Shown here: piece after piece, positions 34,212-43,027 of the stretch
How positions within the stretch are numbered: position 1 is the stretch's first letter
Layout: every line of letters starts with the position of its first letter
Assembly (NCBI RefSeq): GCF_009604385.1
Contig: NZ_WEGJ01000012.1
Span: 100,104 to 164,103 of the forward strand
From: Streptomyces smaragdinus
GTDB taxonomy: Bacteria; Actinomycetota; Actinomycetes; Streptomycetales; Streptomycetaceae
Direction of reading: 5' to 3'
Length of the DNA stretch: 64,000 bases
Made by a program: the position numbers and the translations under genes
Notes under the pieces: model-generated
The model's input: only the letters and a program-made list of their open reading frames with translations
The model's database searches: none
What the model was told of the DNA's origin: nothing

Positions 34212-35951
34212 TCAGTCCTTCGTCAGCGTCGTGGGCGTCTGTCCGCCGGCCGGGTCGTCGTTGAGGTACGTGACCTTGGCGCCGTCGCGGGTCAGGGTCA
34301 GCGTGGACGTCGCGGTGGAGCAGGCGAAGTCGGTCTGCGGTTTGTCGGTGTCGGTGGACTCGGTGATGATCAGCTGCTGGTCGGAGGCCCGGACGAGGGC
34401 ACCCTTGCTGTGGCAGGCGAAGCCGAGGGCGGAGTACGTGGCGTGGGCGACGGTGTCGCCCTTCTTCCCGGCCGCGACGACGAGGGTGATGTCGCCGTTG
34501 GGGGAGCCGTCGGAGTTGAGGGCGGTGCCTTTCCACGTGCCGCGGAAGAAGGCGGGGATCTGGGGGAGCTCCTTGCCCTTCGGGCCGGTGGGGGTCGTCG
34601 TGGGCTCGGTCGTCGGCTCCGTTGTGGGCTCCGGGCTGGTGCTCGCGGCCGGGGGCGCCGTGTTGGTGTCGGCGCCGGCGTCGGCGTCGCGGGGGCCGCC
34701 GAGTACGCCGCCGAAGTAGAGGCCCACCATCGCCACCGCCGCCGCTCCGGCGACGGAGAGTACGAGGGTGCAGCTGGCCCTGCGGCCCCGCCAGCCGAGT
34801 TCGGCGCGGCGGGTGGGGGCGGCGGTCGTGGGGGCGCCTTCCGCGGGGCGGGCGTCCCGGGGGGCTTCGCCGGACCGGTCGCCGGTGTCGGGCCAGTTGC
34901 CGGCGGACGGCGTGGGGTCGCCGGCCTCCGGCCAGTTCCGGGCGGGCGGGGTGGGGTCCGCCGGGGGCGGGCCGAAGCCGGTCGGGGGCCCGTATTCGGC
35001 GCGGGGCAGGGGGACGGGGCCGGAGGGGGCCTCGGGGGTGACCGGGTGGACGTCCAGGGCGAGGAGCTCGATCGCGTTACGGCTGATGCCGTCGGACACC
35101 GCGGGGGGCAGCCAGCCGGCGGTCATCAGGGCCGCGGCGCCGCCGGGGGCCAGCCGCCGGGCGAGGTCGCGGGGGGCGGGACGGGCGGCGGGGTCCTTGG
35201 CGAGGCAGGCGGCGGCGGTCTCCGCCAGCTCGGGGTCGACGCGCTCGAGGCCGTTGAGGCTGGGGGGCTCGTTCACCACCTGGTAGAGGAGGGAGGGGGC
35301 GGAGTCGCCGTTGAACGGGGGCCGGCCGGTGGCCGCGTACACCAGGACGGCGCCGAGGGAGAAGACGTCGGACGCGGGGCCGGCGCCCCGGCCGAGGATC
35401 TGCTCGGGGGACATGTAGCCGGGGGAGCCGACGGAGACGCCGGTGGCGGTGAGGGAGGCGGTGCCGTCGGTGGCGCGGGCGATGCCGAAGTCGATGAGGC
35501 GGGGGCCGTCGAGGGTGAGGAGGACGTTGGAGGGCTTGACGTCCCGGTGGACGAGGTCCCGGGCGTGGACGGCCTCGAGGGCCTCGCCGAGGCCGGCGGC
35601 GATCGCCCTGACGGGCCGGGCGCCCAGGGGTCCGTGGTGCTCGACGGCGTCGCTGAGGGCGGTCCCGGCGACGTATCCGGTGGCGACCCAGGGGACGTCG
35701 TCGTCGGGCCCGGCGTCCAGCACGGGGGCGGTCCAGGCTCCCCCGACCCGCCGCGCGGCCTCGACCTCACGCCGGAACCGCGCGCGGAACTGATCGTCGG
35801 CGGCGAAGTGCGGGTGCACGGCCTTGACGGCCACAGTCCGCCCCCCGGGGCTCCGCCCCAGGTACACGCGCCCCATCCCTCCGGCGCCGAGACGCCCGAG
35901 GATCACGTACGACCCGACCCGCGCCGGATCACCTGCTTGAAGCGGCTGCAT
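34212..35951 (-). CDS. Membrane Ser/Thr protein kinase (PknB type) with extracytoplasmic C-terminus
   Basis: About 579 residues. The kinase domain (residues ~15-270) has the glycine loop GRLGAGGMGRVYLG, ATP lysine VAVK (~43), catalytic HRDVKPSNVLL (~Asp137) and DFGIARA. A Pro-rich linker (~300-385) leads to one transmembrane helix (CTLVLSVAGAAAVAMVGLYF, ~395-417). A Thr/Pro stalk and a ~130-residue outer domain (FFRGTWKGTALNSDGSPNGD, later SALGFACHSKGALV) follow; it has no PASTA repeats. ATG 35951 is chosen over a TTG three bases earlier. It lies between mqnA and mqnC but 78 bases from mqnC; any functional link is unproven. Confidence 0.88.
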   Translation of the reverse strand: MQPLQAGDPARVGSYVILGRLGAGGMGRVYLGRSPGGRTVAVKAVHPHFAADDQFRARFRREVEAARRVGGAWTAPVLDAGPDDDVPWVATGYVAGTALSDAVEHHGPLGARPVRAIAAGLGEALEAVHARDLVHRDVKPSNVLLTLDGPRLIDFGIARATDGTASLTATGVSVGSPGYMSPEQILGRGAGPASDVFSLGAVLVYAATGRPPFNGDSAPSLLYQVVNEPPSLNGLERVDPELAETAAACLAKDPAARPAPRDLARRLAPGGAAALMTAGWLPPAVSDGISRNAIELLALDVHPVTPEAPSGPVPLPRAEYGPPTGFGPPPADPTPPARNWPEAGDPTPSAGNWPDTGDRSGEAPRDARPAEGAPTTAAPTRRAELGWRGRRASCTLVLSVAGAAAVAMVGLYFGGVLGGPRDADAGADTNTAPPAASTSPEPTTEPTTEPTTTPTGPKGKELPQIPAFFRGTWKGTALNSDGSPNGDITLVVAAGKKGDTVAHATYSALGFACHSKGALVRASDQQLIITESTDTDKPQTDFACSTATSTLTLTRDGAKVTYLNDDPAGGQTPTTLTKD

Positions 35952-36031
35952 CAATCCCCCCGGGAACGCGGCTGACGCCCAGCTTACGACCGGGACCGGC
36001 CCGACGGAGGGGGACAGAAAGCGCCCACCCC

Positions 36032-36091
36032 CAGCCCGGCCGGCGTTTGAGGCCTCCGGCCGAAGGCCGGATGCGCGTCAGCCGACGCGAC
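36032..36091. repeat. Dispersed hairpin repeat, copy A (downstream of mqnA)
   Basis: 60 bases beginning CAGCCCGGCCGGCGTTTGAG, closely matching copy B at 47378-47436. It includes the hairpin TCCGGCC-GAA-GGCCGGA. The start resembles a repeat very common in Streptomyces intergenic regions. It lies 26 bases after the mqnA stop. Confidence 0.75.
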
Positions 36092-36117
36092 GGAAGCCGA
36101 AGACCACCCCCGGAGGG

Positions 36118-36987
36118 TTAGGCCCCGAGAAGCCGAACCTCGACGTCAGCCGCAAACGCGTCGTCGGACGACGCACGCCGCGCGAACTCCCGGATCCCCT
36201 CCAGCTGCGGCGCCCCGAGCCGGAAGTCCAGCGTCGTGAAATACCGCTCCAGCAGCGACGCGTCGTACGCCTCCCACCGCGACGCCTGCTCCGCCACCTT
36301 CGCCACCTCCTCCACCGACACCGCGAGGGACTCCAGGAACGCCCGGTGCACGTCCGCCGCCACGGCCGGCTCACGGGCGACGAAGTCGCGCCGCGCGGCC
36401 CAGATCGCGAAGACGAACGGCAGCCCCGTCCACGACTTCCACATCTCGCCCAGGTCATGAACCTGAAGCCCCAGCGCCGGCGCCTCGTGCAGGGAGGCCC
36501 GCAGCGCCGCGTCACCGATCAGGACCGCGGCGGAGGCCTCCTGCATCATCAGGCGGAGATCGGGCGGACACGTGTAGTAGTCCGGCGTGACCCCGTACTG
36601 CTCCGCCAGCAGCAGCCGCGCCAGCCGCACCGACGTCCGCGACGTCGACCCGAGCGCGACCCGCTGCCCGTCCAGCTCGGAGAGCGGAACCTGCGAAACG
36701 ATCACGCACGACATCACGGGTCCGTCACATCCGACCGCGATATCCGGGAACGCAACAAGATCATCCGCATGCCGGAGATATTCCACCAGCGTCACAGGAG
36801 CCACATCCAGCTCACCTGCGATCAGCTGCTCGCTCAGTTTCTCCGGGGTGTCCTTCGTCAGTTCGAAGTCCAGGAGCGTGCCGGTTCGGGCCAGACCCCA
36901 GTACAGGGGAAGGCAGTTCAGGAACTGGATATGACCGATGCGGGGCCGGCTCGGCAGGTCGGCGGGACCGTTCAGGGTGGTACTCAC
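36118..36987 (-). CDS. mqnA: Chorismate dehydratase
   Basis: A 289-residue enzyme of the first futalosine-pathway step, making 3-enolpyruvyl-benzoate from chorismate. It has the periplasmic-binding-protein-like fold of MqnA/MqnD; landmarks are PRIGHIQFLNCLPLYWGL, ELDVAPVTLVEYLR, VALGSTSRTSVRLARLLL and AAVLIGDAALRA, with GLPFVFAIWAARRDF near the cleft. ATG start 36987; TAA stop. It stands alone, divergent from the cold-shock gene. Confidence 0.92.
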   Translation of the reverse strand: MSTTLNGPADLPSRPRIGHIQFLNCLPLYWGLARTGTLLDFELTKDTPEKLSEQLIAGELDVAPVTLVEYLRHADDLVAFPDIAVGCDGPVMSCVIVSQVPLSELDGQRVALGSTSRTSVRLARLLLAEQYGVTPDYYTCPPDLRLMMQEASAAVLIGDAALRASLHEAPALGLQVHDLGEMWKSWTGLPFVFAIWAARRDFVAREPAVAADVHRAFLESLAVSVEEVAKVAEQASRWEAYDASLLERYFTTLDFRLGAPQLEGIREFARRASSDDAFAADVEVRLLGA

Positions 36988-37056
36988 AGCTCGAGGCTAC
37001 GCCCGGCCCCGGTCGCACGAAGGTGCGGGGGTTCATCAGGACGCGATCTTCGACTC

Positions 37057-37085
37057 TTCCGCGCGCCCGCGTGCCGTGCTAGGCT
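37057..37085 (+). promoter_or_regulatory. Probable promoter of the cold-shock gene
   Basis: TTCCGC (37057-37062), 17-base spacer, TAGGCT (37080-37085). The -10 fits the Streptomyces vegetative form; the -35 is weak. It predicts a leader of about 130 bases. Confidence 0.45.
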
Positions 37086-37123
37086 CAACGCAAGTTGCAG
37101 TTTGGTTTCCCTTGCAGTACAGA

Positions 37124-37154
37124 GCCTGCGGAGCTTGTGACGCCGCAGGCTTTT
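37124..37154 (+). promoter_or_regulatory. Terminator-like hairpin in the cold-shock mRNA leader
   Basis: GCCTGCGG (37124-37131) pairs with CCGCAGGC (37143-37150) and is followed by TTTT, 70 bases before the start codon. Two upstream TTGCAG copies (37095-37100, 37112-37117) could pair with the left arm and prevent the hairpin, so an attenuator or cold-sensitive switch is possible. Confidence 0.5.
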
Positions 37155-37220
37155 GTAGTTTCAGACTTCGCACGATGCAGGTTCTGGGAGCAGGGCAACC
37201 CTTTGGCCCAAGGAGGGCTT

Positions 37221-37424
37221 ATGGCTACCGGAACCGTCAAGTGGTTCAACGCCGAGAAGGGCTTCGGCTTCATCGCCCAGGACGGCGGCGGCCCCGATGT
37301 CTTCGTCCACTACTCCGCGATCAACGCCTCTGGCTTCCGCTCCCTGGAGGAGAACCAGCAGGTGAACTTCGACGTCACGCAGGGTCCGAAGGGCCCGCAG
37401 GCGGAGAACGTCACCCCCGTGTGA
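37221..37424 (+). CDS. Cold-shock protein (CspA family)
   Basis: A 67-residue OB-fold protein that binds single-stranded RNA/DNA. RNP1-type KGFGFIAQD and RNP2-type DVFVHYSAI are present after MATGTVKWFNAEK. ATG 37221 follows a near-perfect AAGGAGGG. Full family length. It has its own long leader with a hairpin and a strong terminator after the stop, so it is monocistronic. Confidence 0.95.
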   Translation: MATGTVKWFNAEKGFGFIAQDGGGPDVFVHYSAINASGFRSLEENQQVNFDVTQGPKGPQAENVTPV

Positions 37425-37445
37425 CATCGCTGATTGCATGACCCA

Positions 37446-37480
37446 AGGAGCCCCGGCCTTTCGGCCGGGGCTCCTGCCTT
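37446..37480. terminator. Terminator after the cold-shock gene
   Basis: 13-bp perfect stem (37446-37458 with 37463-37475), loop TTTC, followed by GCCTTTT: a full intrinsic terminator on the plus strand. Confidence 0.9.
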
Positions 37481-37572
37481 TTCCTTACGGGTTTCTTACG
37501 GCTGAGGAATTAATCGGGCATGAACCCCATGGCCCGTATGAATGTCCATTCACCGGCCCATACGGATGTCAC

Positions 37573-39321
37573 TCACGATTCGTACAGCCCGTCGATTTCC
37601 TTCGCATAGCGCCGCGCAACGGCCGCCCGGCGTATTTTCAGCGTCGGCGTGAGCGTCTCGTCGGCCACCGAGAAATCCTCGTCGAGAATCGTGAAGCGCC
37701 TGATCCTGGCCGGTCCGGCGGCCTTCGCGTTCGCCGCGTCGACAGCCTCCTGGATCCACCCCCGGACCTGCTCGGATGCCGCGGGACTGCCGGTCAGCCC
37801 GAGCCCCGCGATCTCGTCGGGATCCAGCGTGATCAGTGCGACCGGATACGGACGCCGGTCGCCGATCATGACCGCGCGGGACACCCAGCGGGACTGCTGG
37901 ATCGCGAATTCCAGCAGGGACGGCGTGATGTTCTTGCCCGAGGACGTGATGATGATGTCCTTCTTGCGCCCGGTGACCGACAGATAGCCGTCCGCGTCCA
38001 GCTCCCCCAGGTCCCCGGTGTGCAGCCACCCCTCCGCGTCCAGCGCCTCCCCCGTCGCCTCCGCGGCGGCGTGGTAGCCCGCGAAGATCATCGGCCCCCT
38101 GGCCAGGATCTCCCCGTCCGCCGCGATCCTGACCTCACAGCCCGGCAGCGGCTGGCCCACCGTGCCGTACCGGTGCGCGCCGGGGTGGTTCAGCGCGATG
38201 ATCCCCGCCGACTCCGTCATCCCGTACCCCTCGTACAGCGGGATCCCGCACGCCCGCATGAAGTCCAGCGTCTGCGGGGCGATGGGCGCGCCGCCCACGT
38301 TCGCGTGCCGCAGCCGGCCGCCGAAGACCGAGCGGACCAGCGCGTACAGCTTCCCGTCCGCCTCCTCGTACGCCCGTGTCTGGGCCGCCGTCGGCTCCGC
38401 CCCCGACCGGCGCAGATCGTCGATGTGGGCACCGAGCGCGACCGCCGCCTCGAAGCGGGCCGTCCCCTCCGGGCCGTCCGCCGCCGCGAGGGCCCCGACC
38501 TGGGCGTGGACCCGTTCGAAGAGGCGGGGGACGGAGGGCAGGTGAGTGGGGCGGACCTGCCCGAGCTCCGGGACGATGCCCTCGATCCTGCCTCCCCAGA
38601 ACGCCAGCGTGGCGCCGTCGAGGAGGGTGGAGAGCTCGGTGAGCTGGGCCAGGAGGTGGGCGAGGGGGAGGTAGATGTACGTGACGTCGCCCGGCTCCAT
38701 CTTCTCGAAGCTCGCCGTGGCGTCACTGATCGCGCCGCTGTTGCCGTGGCTGAGGCGGCAGCCCTTGGGCAGGCCGGTGGTGCCGGAGGTGTAGACGATC
38801 ATCGCCAGGTCGTCCCTGGTCACGGCCGCCCCGCGCGCCAGCACCGCGGCGAGGGGAGCGAGCTCGGCGGGATGCGTCATCGGCGCCGCCTCCCCCGTCA
38901 TCACCACCGGCCGCACCCCCGGGACCAGCGCCGCCACCCGCGCCGCCTTCTCCGCGTCCTCGCACAGCACCACCCCGGCGCCGGAGTCGCCCAGCACCCA
39001 GGCGACCTCCTCGTCCCCCGCCGACGGATACACCGGCACCAGCGCGGCCCCCGTGGCCAGCACCCCGAGATGCGCGTACGTCCACTCCGCCCGCGTCTCG
39101 CACAGCACCGCCACCCGGTCCCCGGCCGCCACCCCGAGCCCGATCAGGCCCCGGGCCACGGTGTGGACGGTGTCGCGCAGCTCCTCGTACGAGACGTCGC
39201 CGCCGCCGTGCGGAAGACGCAGCGCCGGCAGCCCCCCGTACCGCTCGGCCGCCCACTCGGCGAACACCGCCAGGGTCTGCGGCCGTTCGCCGGAACCGGA
39301 CGCACGGGAATCTGTCGCCAT
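37573..39321 (-). CDS. Long-chain acyl-CoA ligase (AMP-forming)
   Basis: A 582-residue member of the FAA1/FadD15-type AMP-forming ligases. The ATP/AMP loop is MIVYTSGTTGLPKGC; the second region is GYGMTESAGIIALNHPG, then GWLHTGDLGELDADGYLSV with the adenylation aspartate and GRKKDIIITSSGKNITP. It activates a carboxylic acid, probably a long-chain fatty acid, with CoA. ATG 39321 has GGAGG ten bases upstream. It is convergent with the cold-shock gene and divergent from the lipase gene; with the second ligase at 41 kb it brackets a lipase, suggesting fatty-acid salvage. Confidence 0.85.
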   Translation of the reverse strand: MATDSRASGSGERPQTLAVFAEWAAERYGGLPALRLPHGGGDVSYEELRDTVHTVARGLIGLGVAAGDRVAVLCETRAEWTYAHLGVLATGAALVPVYPSAGDEEVAWVLGDSGAGVVLCEDAEKAARVAALVPGVRPVVMTGEAAPMTHPAELAPLAAVLARGAAVTRDDLAMIVYTSGTTGLPKGCRLSHGNSGAISDATASFEKMEPGDVTYIYLPLAHLLAQLTELSTLLDGATLAFWGGRIEGIVPELGQVRPTHLPSVPRLFERVHAQVGALAAADGPEGTARFEAAVALGAHIDDLRRSGAEPTAAQTRAYEEADGKLYALVRSVFGGRLRHANVGGAPIAPQTLDFMRACGIPLYEGYGMTESAGIIALNHPGAHRYGTVGQPLPGCEVRIAADGEILARGPMIFAGYHAAAEATGEALDAEGWLHTGDLGELDADGYLSVTGRKKDIIITSSGKNITPSLLEFAIQQSRWVSRAVMIGDRRPYPVALITLDPDEIAGLGLTGSPAASEQVRGWIQEAVDAANAKAAGPARIRRFTILDEDFSVADETLTPTLKIRRAAVARRYAKEIDGLYES

Positions 39322-39567
39322 CAGCCACCTCCGGGAGGGGGATCTTTGGGTGCCGAAGCTAGGCACAACCGCCGGGATCCGCCAGGGGGTACGCACACCT
39401 CCATCACTCACAACACCCGCCCGTTCTGCGAGCCCGGGATACAGACATCCGCACACCGGTCCCGTCAGACATATTGTCAGCAGCTCCAGCCTTCCCTACT
39501 CTGCGGTCAGTTACCTGCGGGTAAGAACCAGCTCCCGCCCCCCGACCCGAGCTGAGGAGTGAGCCGC

Positions 39568-40872
39568 GTGAGACGACCGATCAGATCCCTGGCCGCCGTG
39601 CTCGTCACCGCGTTCTGCGTGCTGGCGCAGGCGCTGACCGCCGGGCCCGCCGCCGCCGTGGAAGTGCCCGCGTTCTACACCCCGCCCGCGAGCCTGCCCG
39701 CCGCGAACGGCGCCCTGGTCCGTACCGAACCGCTGCCGCTCGCCGTCAGCCTGCCCGGACTGCCCGGCCCCTTCCCGGGCACGGCGACCCGGCTGATGTA
39801 CAAGTCCACGGACTCCACCGGCCAGGCCGTCGCCGTGACCGGCGCGTACCTCGAGCCCACCATGCCGTGGCTCGGCGGCGGCCCGCGCCCGCTGGTGGCC
39901 GTCGCGCCCGGCACCATGGGCCAGGGCGACCGGTGTTCGGCGTCGCTGGGGCTGCAGTACCCGGTCCAGCTGGACGGCGACGTGCTGGCCGTCGGCTACG
40001 AGGACATCGCGATCTACCGCTTCCTGCTCTCCGGCGTCGCGGTCGTCGTCACCGACTACGTGGGCCTCGGCACCACCGACCGCCTGCACACCTACGTCAA
40101 CCGCGTCGACGGCGGCCACGCCGTGCTCGACGCGGTCCGCGCCGCCCGCTCCGTACCCGGCGCCTCCGTCACCAGCCGGTCGAGGACCGCCCTGTACGGC
40201 TACAGCCAGGGCGGCGGCGCCACCGCCTCCGCGGCCGAACTCCAGTCGTCGTACGCCCCGGACGTCACCCTCGCCGGCACCTACTCCGGCGCCGCGCCCG
40301 CCGACCTCACCCAGGTCATCGACGGCATCGACGGCAGCGCCCTGGCCGGCGCCCTCGGCTGGTCGCTCAACGGCTTCCTCCAGTCCGACCCGTCCCTGCG
40401 CCCCATCGCCGACAAGTACCTCAACGCCGCCGGCCGCGAGGCGCTCACCGACCTGTCCACCGCCTGCATCGGCGACGCGATCCTCGGCTACGCCTTCCAG
40501 AACAGCTCCCGCTGGACCACGGGCGGCCAGTCGCTCTCCGACATCGTCGCCGCCGAACCGGCGATACGCGCCACGCTCGACGCCCAGCGCATCGGCCGGC
40601 TCAAGCCCGCCGGCCCGGTCCGGGTCGCGACCGGCACCCAGGACGACATCGTCCCGCACGCCCAGGCCAGGCAACTCGCCGTCGACTGGTGCGCGAAGGG
40701 CGGCAACGTCACGTACGACGCGGTGATCCTGCCCAACCTCGGCGACGGGCTCCTCACGAACCACCTCGCCCCGCTGCTGACCGACCAGACCACGGCCATC
40801 AACTGGGTCAAGGCCCGGCTCACCGGCCTCCCGTCGATCTCCAACTGCTGGACGATGCCGCTCCAGCCGTAG
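39568..40872 (+). CDS. Secreted lipase (LIP family)
   Basis: A 434-residue exported alpha/beta hydrolase. The N-terminal signal is VRRPIRSLAAVLVTAFCV... to AAAVEVP. Family marks: VAPGTMGQGDRCSASLGLQ, the nucleophile elbow LYGYSQGGGAT with Ser at ~213, Asp in GTQDDIVPHAQARQLA and His in NHLAPLLTDQTTAINW. GTG 39568 is preferred because GAGGAG lies 8 bases upstream; an in-frame GTG at 39559 overlaps that site. It stands between two acyl-CoA ligase genes. Confidence 0.85.
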   Translation: MRRPIRSLAAVLVTAFCVLAQALTAGPAAAVEVPAFYTPPASLPAANGALVRTEPLPLAVSLPGLPGPFPGTATRLMYKSTDSTGQAVAVTGAYLEPTMPWLGGGPRPLVAVAPGTMGQGDRCSASLGLQYPVQLDGDVLAVGYEDIAIYRFLLSGVAVVVTDYVGLGTTDRLHTYVNRVDGGHAVLDAVRAARSVPGASVTSRSRTALYGYSQGGGATASAAELQSSYAPDVTLAGTYSGAAPADLTQVIDGIDGSALAGALGWSLNGFLQSDPSLRPIADKYLNAAGREALTDLSTACIGDAILGYAFQNSSRWTTGGQSLSDIVAAEPAIRATLDAQRIGRLKPAGPVRVATGTQDDIVPHAQARQLAVDWCAKGGNVTYDAVILPNLGDGLLTNHLAPLLTDQTTAINWVKARLTGLPSISNCWTMPLQP

Positions 40873-40882
40873 GCCCCCCGAC

Positions 40883-40920
40883 CCGCCCGTGCCCCGGACA
40901 GCGGTCCGGGGCACGGGCGG
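40883..40920. terminator. Terminator after the lipase gene
   Basis: Perfect 16-bp stem (40883-40898 with 40905-40920), six-base loop. Confidence 0.85.
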
Positions 40921-41068
40921 TCCCGTGTGCGAGAAGTGCTCACCCCATCACAAAACATTCACCGGTATTGCTAAGACATGACACGACTCGCCGGGCCGAA
41001 ATCGTTGGCTCCCGCTTAAGCGCTCAGTAACTTACCCGGCAGTCAAAAGAGCAGGTGGGAGCCGATAC

Positions 41069-42955
41069 ATGACACAGAGACCTGAGCCACGTACCGTCGA
41101 CCCGTACCTCCGCCGCCACGGCACCACCGTCTACGAGGCCGAGGCCCCACCCCTCGTACCGCGCCAACGCACCGGATCCCTCGCGGACATCCCGTTCACC
41201 AACGCCACCGAAGCCCCCCAGGACGTCGTCCTCGGCCGCAAGGGCCCCGGCGGACGCTGGACGGACGTCACGGCCGCCACCTTCGCCGACGAGGTGCTGG
41301 CCCTGGCGAAGGGCCTGATGGCCGCCGGTCTGCAGCCCGGTGACCGGCTCGCCATCATGTCCCGTACGACCTACGAGTGGACCCTGCTCGACTTCGCCGC
41401 CTGGGCCGCCGGCCTCATCACCGTCCCCGTCTACCCGACCTCGTCCTCCTTCCAGGCCGAGTGGATCCTCGCCGACTCCGGCTCCGTCGCCTGCGCCGTG
41501 GAGAACGTCGACCAGGCCCGTATGGTCAGCGCCGCCCGCGCCGAACTCCCCTGGCTCACCCAGCTCTGGCAGCTGGACACCGGCGTCCTCGGCCAGCTCG
41601 CCGCCGCCGGCCGGCACATACCCGACGCCGAGGTCCACGCCCGCCGCACCGCGCTGACCCCCGACTCCGTGGCGACCGTGATGTACACCTCCGGCACCAC
41701 CGGCACCCCCAAGGGCTGCGTCGCCACCCACGCCAACTTCCTCGCCGAGGTCGACAACGCGATCGAGCTCCTCCACCCGGTCTTCCGCGCCCCGTCCCGC
41801 GAACCCGCCGCCACCCTCCTCTTCCTCCCGCTGTCCCACGTCCTCGGCCGGATGACCGCCGTCGGCGCCCTGCGCGCCCGCGTCCGCCTCGGCCACGCGC
41901 CGAGCATGACCACCGAGGACCTCATCGCCGACCTGCGGGGATTTCGCCCGACGTTCCTCGTCGCCATCCCGTACGTCCTGGAGAAGGTCTTCAACTCCGC
42001 CCGCGCCACCGCCGAACGCATGGGCCGCGCCGCCTCCTTCGACCGCGCCTCCCGTGTCGCCGAACGCTACGGCGAGGCCCTCGAACAGCGCGAACACGGC
42101 GGTACGGGCCCGGGCTCCGGCCAGCGCACCCTGCACCGGGTCTACGACACCCTCGTCTACCGCCGCATCCGCGCCGCCCTCGGCGGCAGGGTCCGCCACA
42201 TCATCTCCGGCGGCTCCCCCCTCGGCCGCCGCCTCGGCCTCTTCTACGCCGGCGCCGGAGTCGAGGTGTACGAGGGCTACGGCCTCACGGAGACCACCGG
42301 CGCCGCCACCGTCACCCCGCCGCTGCGCCTGCGCTTCGGCCGCGTGGGCCGCCCGCTGCCCGGCACGTCGGTACGGATCGCCCCGGACGGCGAGGTGCTG
42401 CTGCGCGGCGGCCAGGTCTTCGCCGGCTACTGGGACAGCGAGGCGGGCGCGGTCCGCCCCGCGATACGGGAGGACGGCTATCTGCCGACCGGCGACATCG
42501 GGGCGCTGGACGAGGACGGCTATCTGACGATCACCGGCCGCAAGAAGGACCTCATCGTCACCTCCTCCGGCAAGAACCTCGCCCCCGGCCCGCTCGAGGA
42601 CCGGCTGCGCGCCCACCCCCTGATCAGCCAGTGCCTGGTCGTCGGCGACAACCGCCCGTACGTCGCGGCCCTGCTCACGCTCGACATGGACGGCCTCTAC
42701 CACTGGTGCCACATGCACAAGCTCACCCGCATGTCCGCCCGGCAGCTCCTCGCCGACGCCCGGCTGCACCAGGACATCCAGCACGCGGTCGACGGGGCGA
42801 ACCTGCTGGTCTCCCGCGCGGAATCGATTCGGCGGTACCGGGTGCTGCCGCTGGACTTCAAGGAGGACGCGGGCTACCTCACCCCGTCCCTGAAGCTGCG
42901 CCGGGGCGCGATCCTGCGGGACTTCGCGGCGGACGTGGACGCGCTGTACGAGTGA
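41069..42955 (+). CDS. Long-chain acyl-CoA ligase (AMP-forming), FadD15-like
   Basis: A 628-residue AMP-forming ligase. The AMP loop VMYTSGTTGTPKGC, GYGLTETTGAATVTPP, the DGYLPTGDIGALDEDGYLTI aspartate region and GRKKDLIVTSSGKNLAP are all present; the C-terminus ends LRDFAADVDALYE as in the family, so the gene is not truncated by the foreign DNA that starts right after its stop. ATG 41069. Probably joins CoA to long-chain fatty acids released by lipases. Confidence 0.88.
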   Translation: MTQRPEPRTVDPYLRRHGTTVYEAEAPPLVPRQRTGSLADIPFTNATEAPQDVVLGRKGPGGRWTDVTAATFADEVLALAKGLMAAGLQPGDRLAIMSRTTYEWTLLDFAAWAAGLITVPVYPTSSSFQAEWILADSGSVACAVENVDQARMVSAARAELPWLTQLWQLDTGVLGQLAAAGRHIPDAEVHARRTALTPDSVATVMYTSGTTGTPKGCVATHANFLAEVDNAIELLHPVFRAPSREPAATLLFLPLSHVLGRMTAVGALRARVRLGHAPSMTTEDLIADLRGFRPTFLVAIPYVLEKVFNSARATAERMGRAASFDRASRVAERYGEALEQREHGGTGPGSGQRTLHRVYDTLVYRRIRAALGGRVRHIISGGSPLGRRLGLFYAGAGVEVYEGYGLTETTGAATVTPPLRLRFGRVGRPLPGTSVRIAPDGEVLLRGGQVFAGYWDSEAGAVRPAIREDGYLPTGDIGALDEDGYLTITGRKKDLIVTSSGKNLAPGPLEDRLRAHPLISQCLVVGDNRPYVAALLTLDMDGLYHWCHMHKLTRMSARQLLADARLHQDIQHAVDGANLLVSRAESIRRYRVLPLDFKEDAGYLTPSLKLRRGAILRDFAADVDALYE

Positions 42956-43027
42956 CCGGCCAGGAACTACGTAACCACACGTCTCATATGTTCGTTGGAG
43001 ATGATGTTGATACGTCTATGACTGGAA

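Noticed and set aside
32964..35975. 1003-codon plus-strand open frame
   Set aside because: Mirror of mqnC and the kinase gene in high-GC DNA; Arg/Gly/Val-rich with no domain.
37122..37154. End of an upstream gene (true terminator) before the cold-shock gene
   Set aside because: No plus-strand gene precedes it; the divergent mqnA starts at 36987, so the hairpin belongs to the cold-shock leader.
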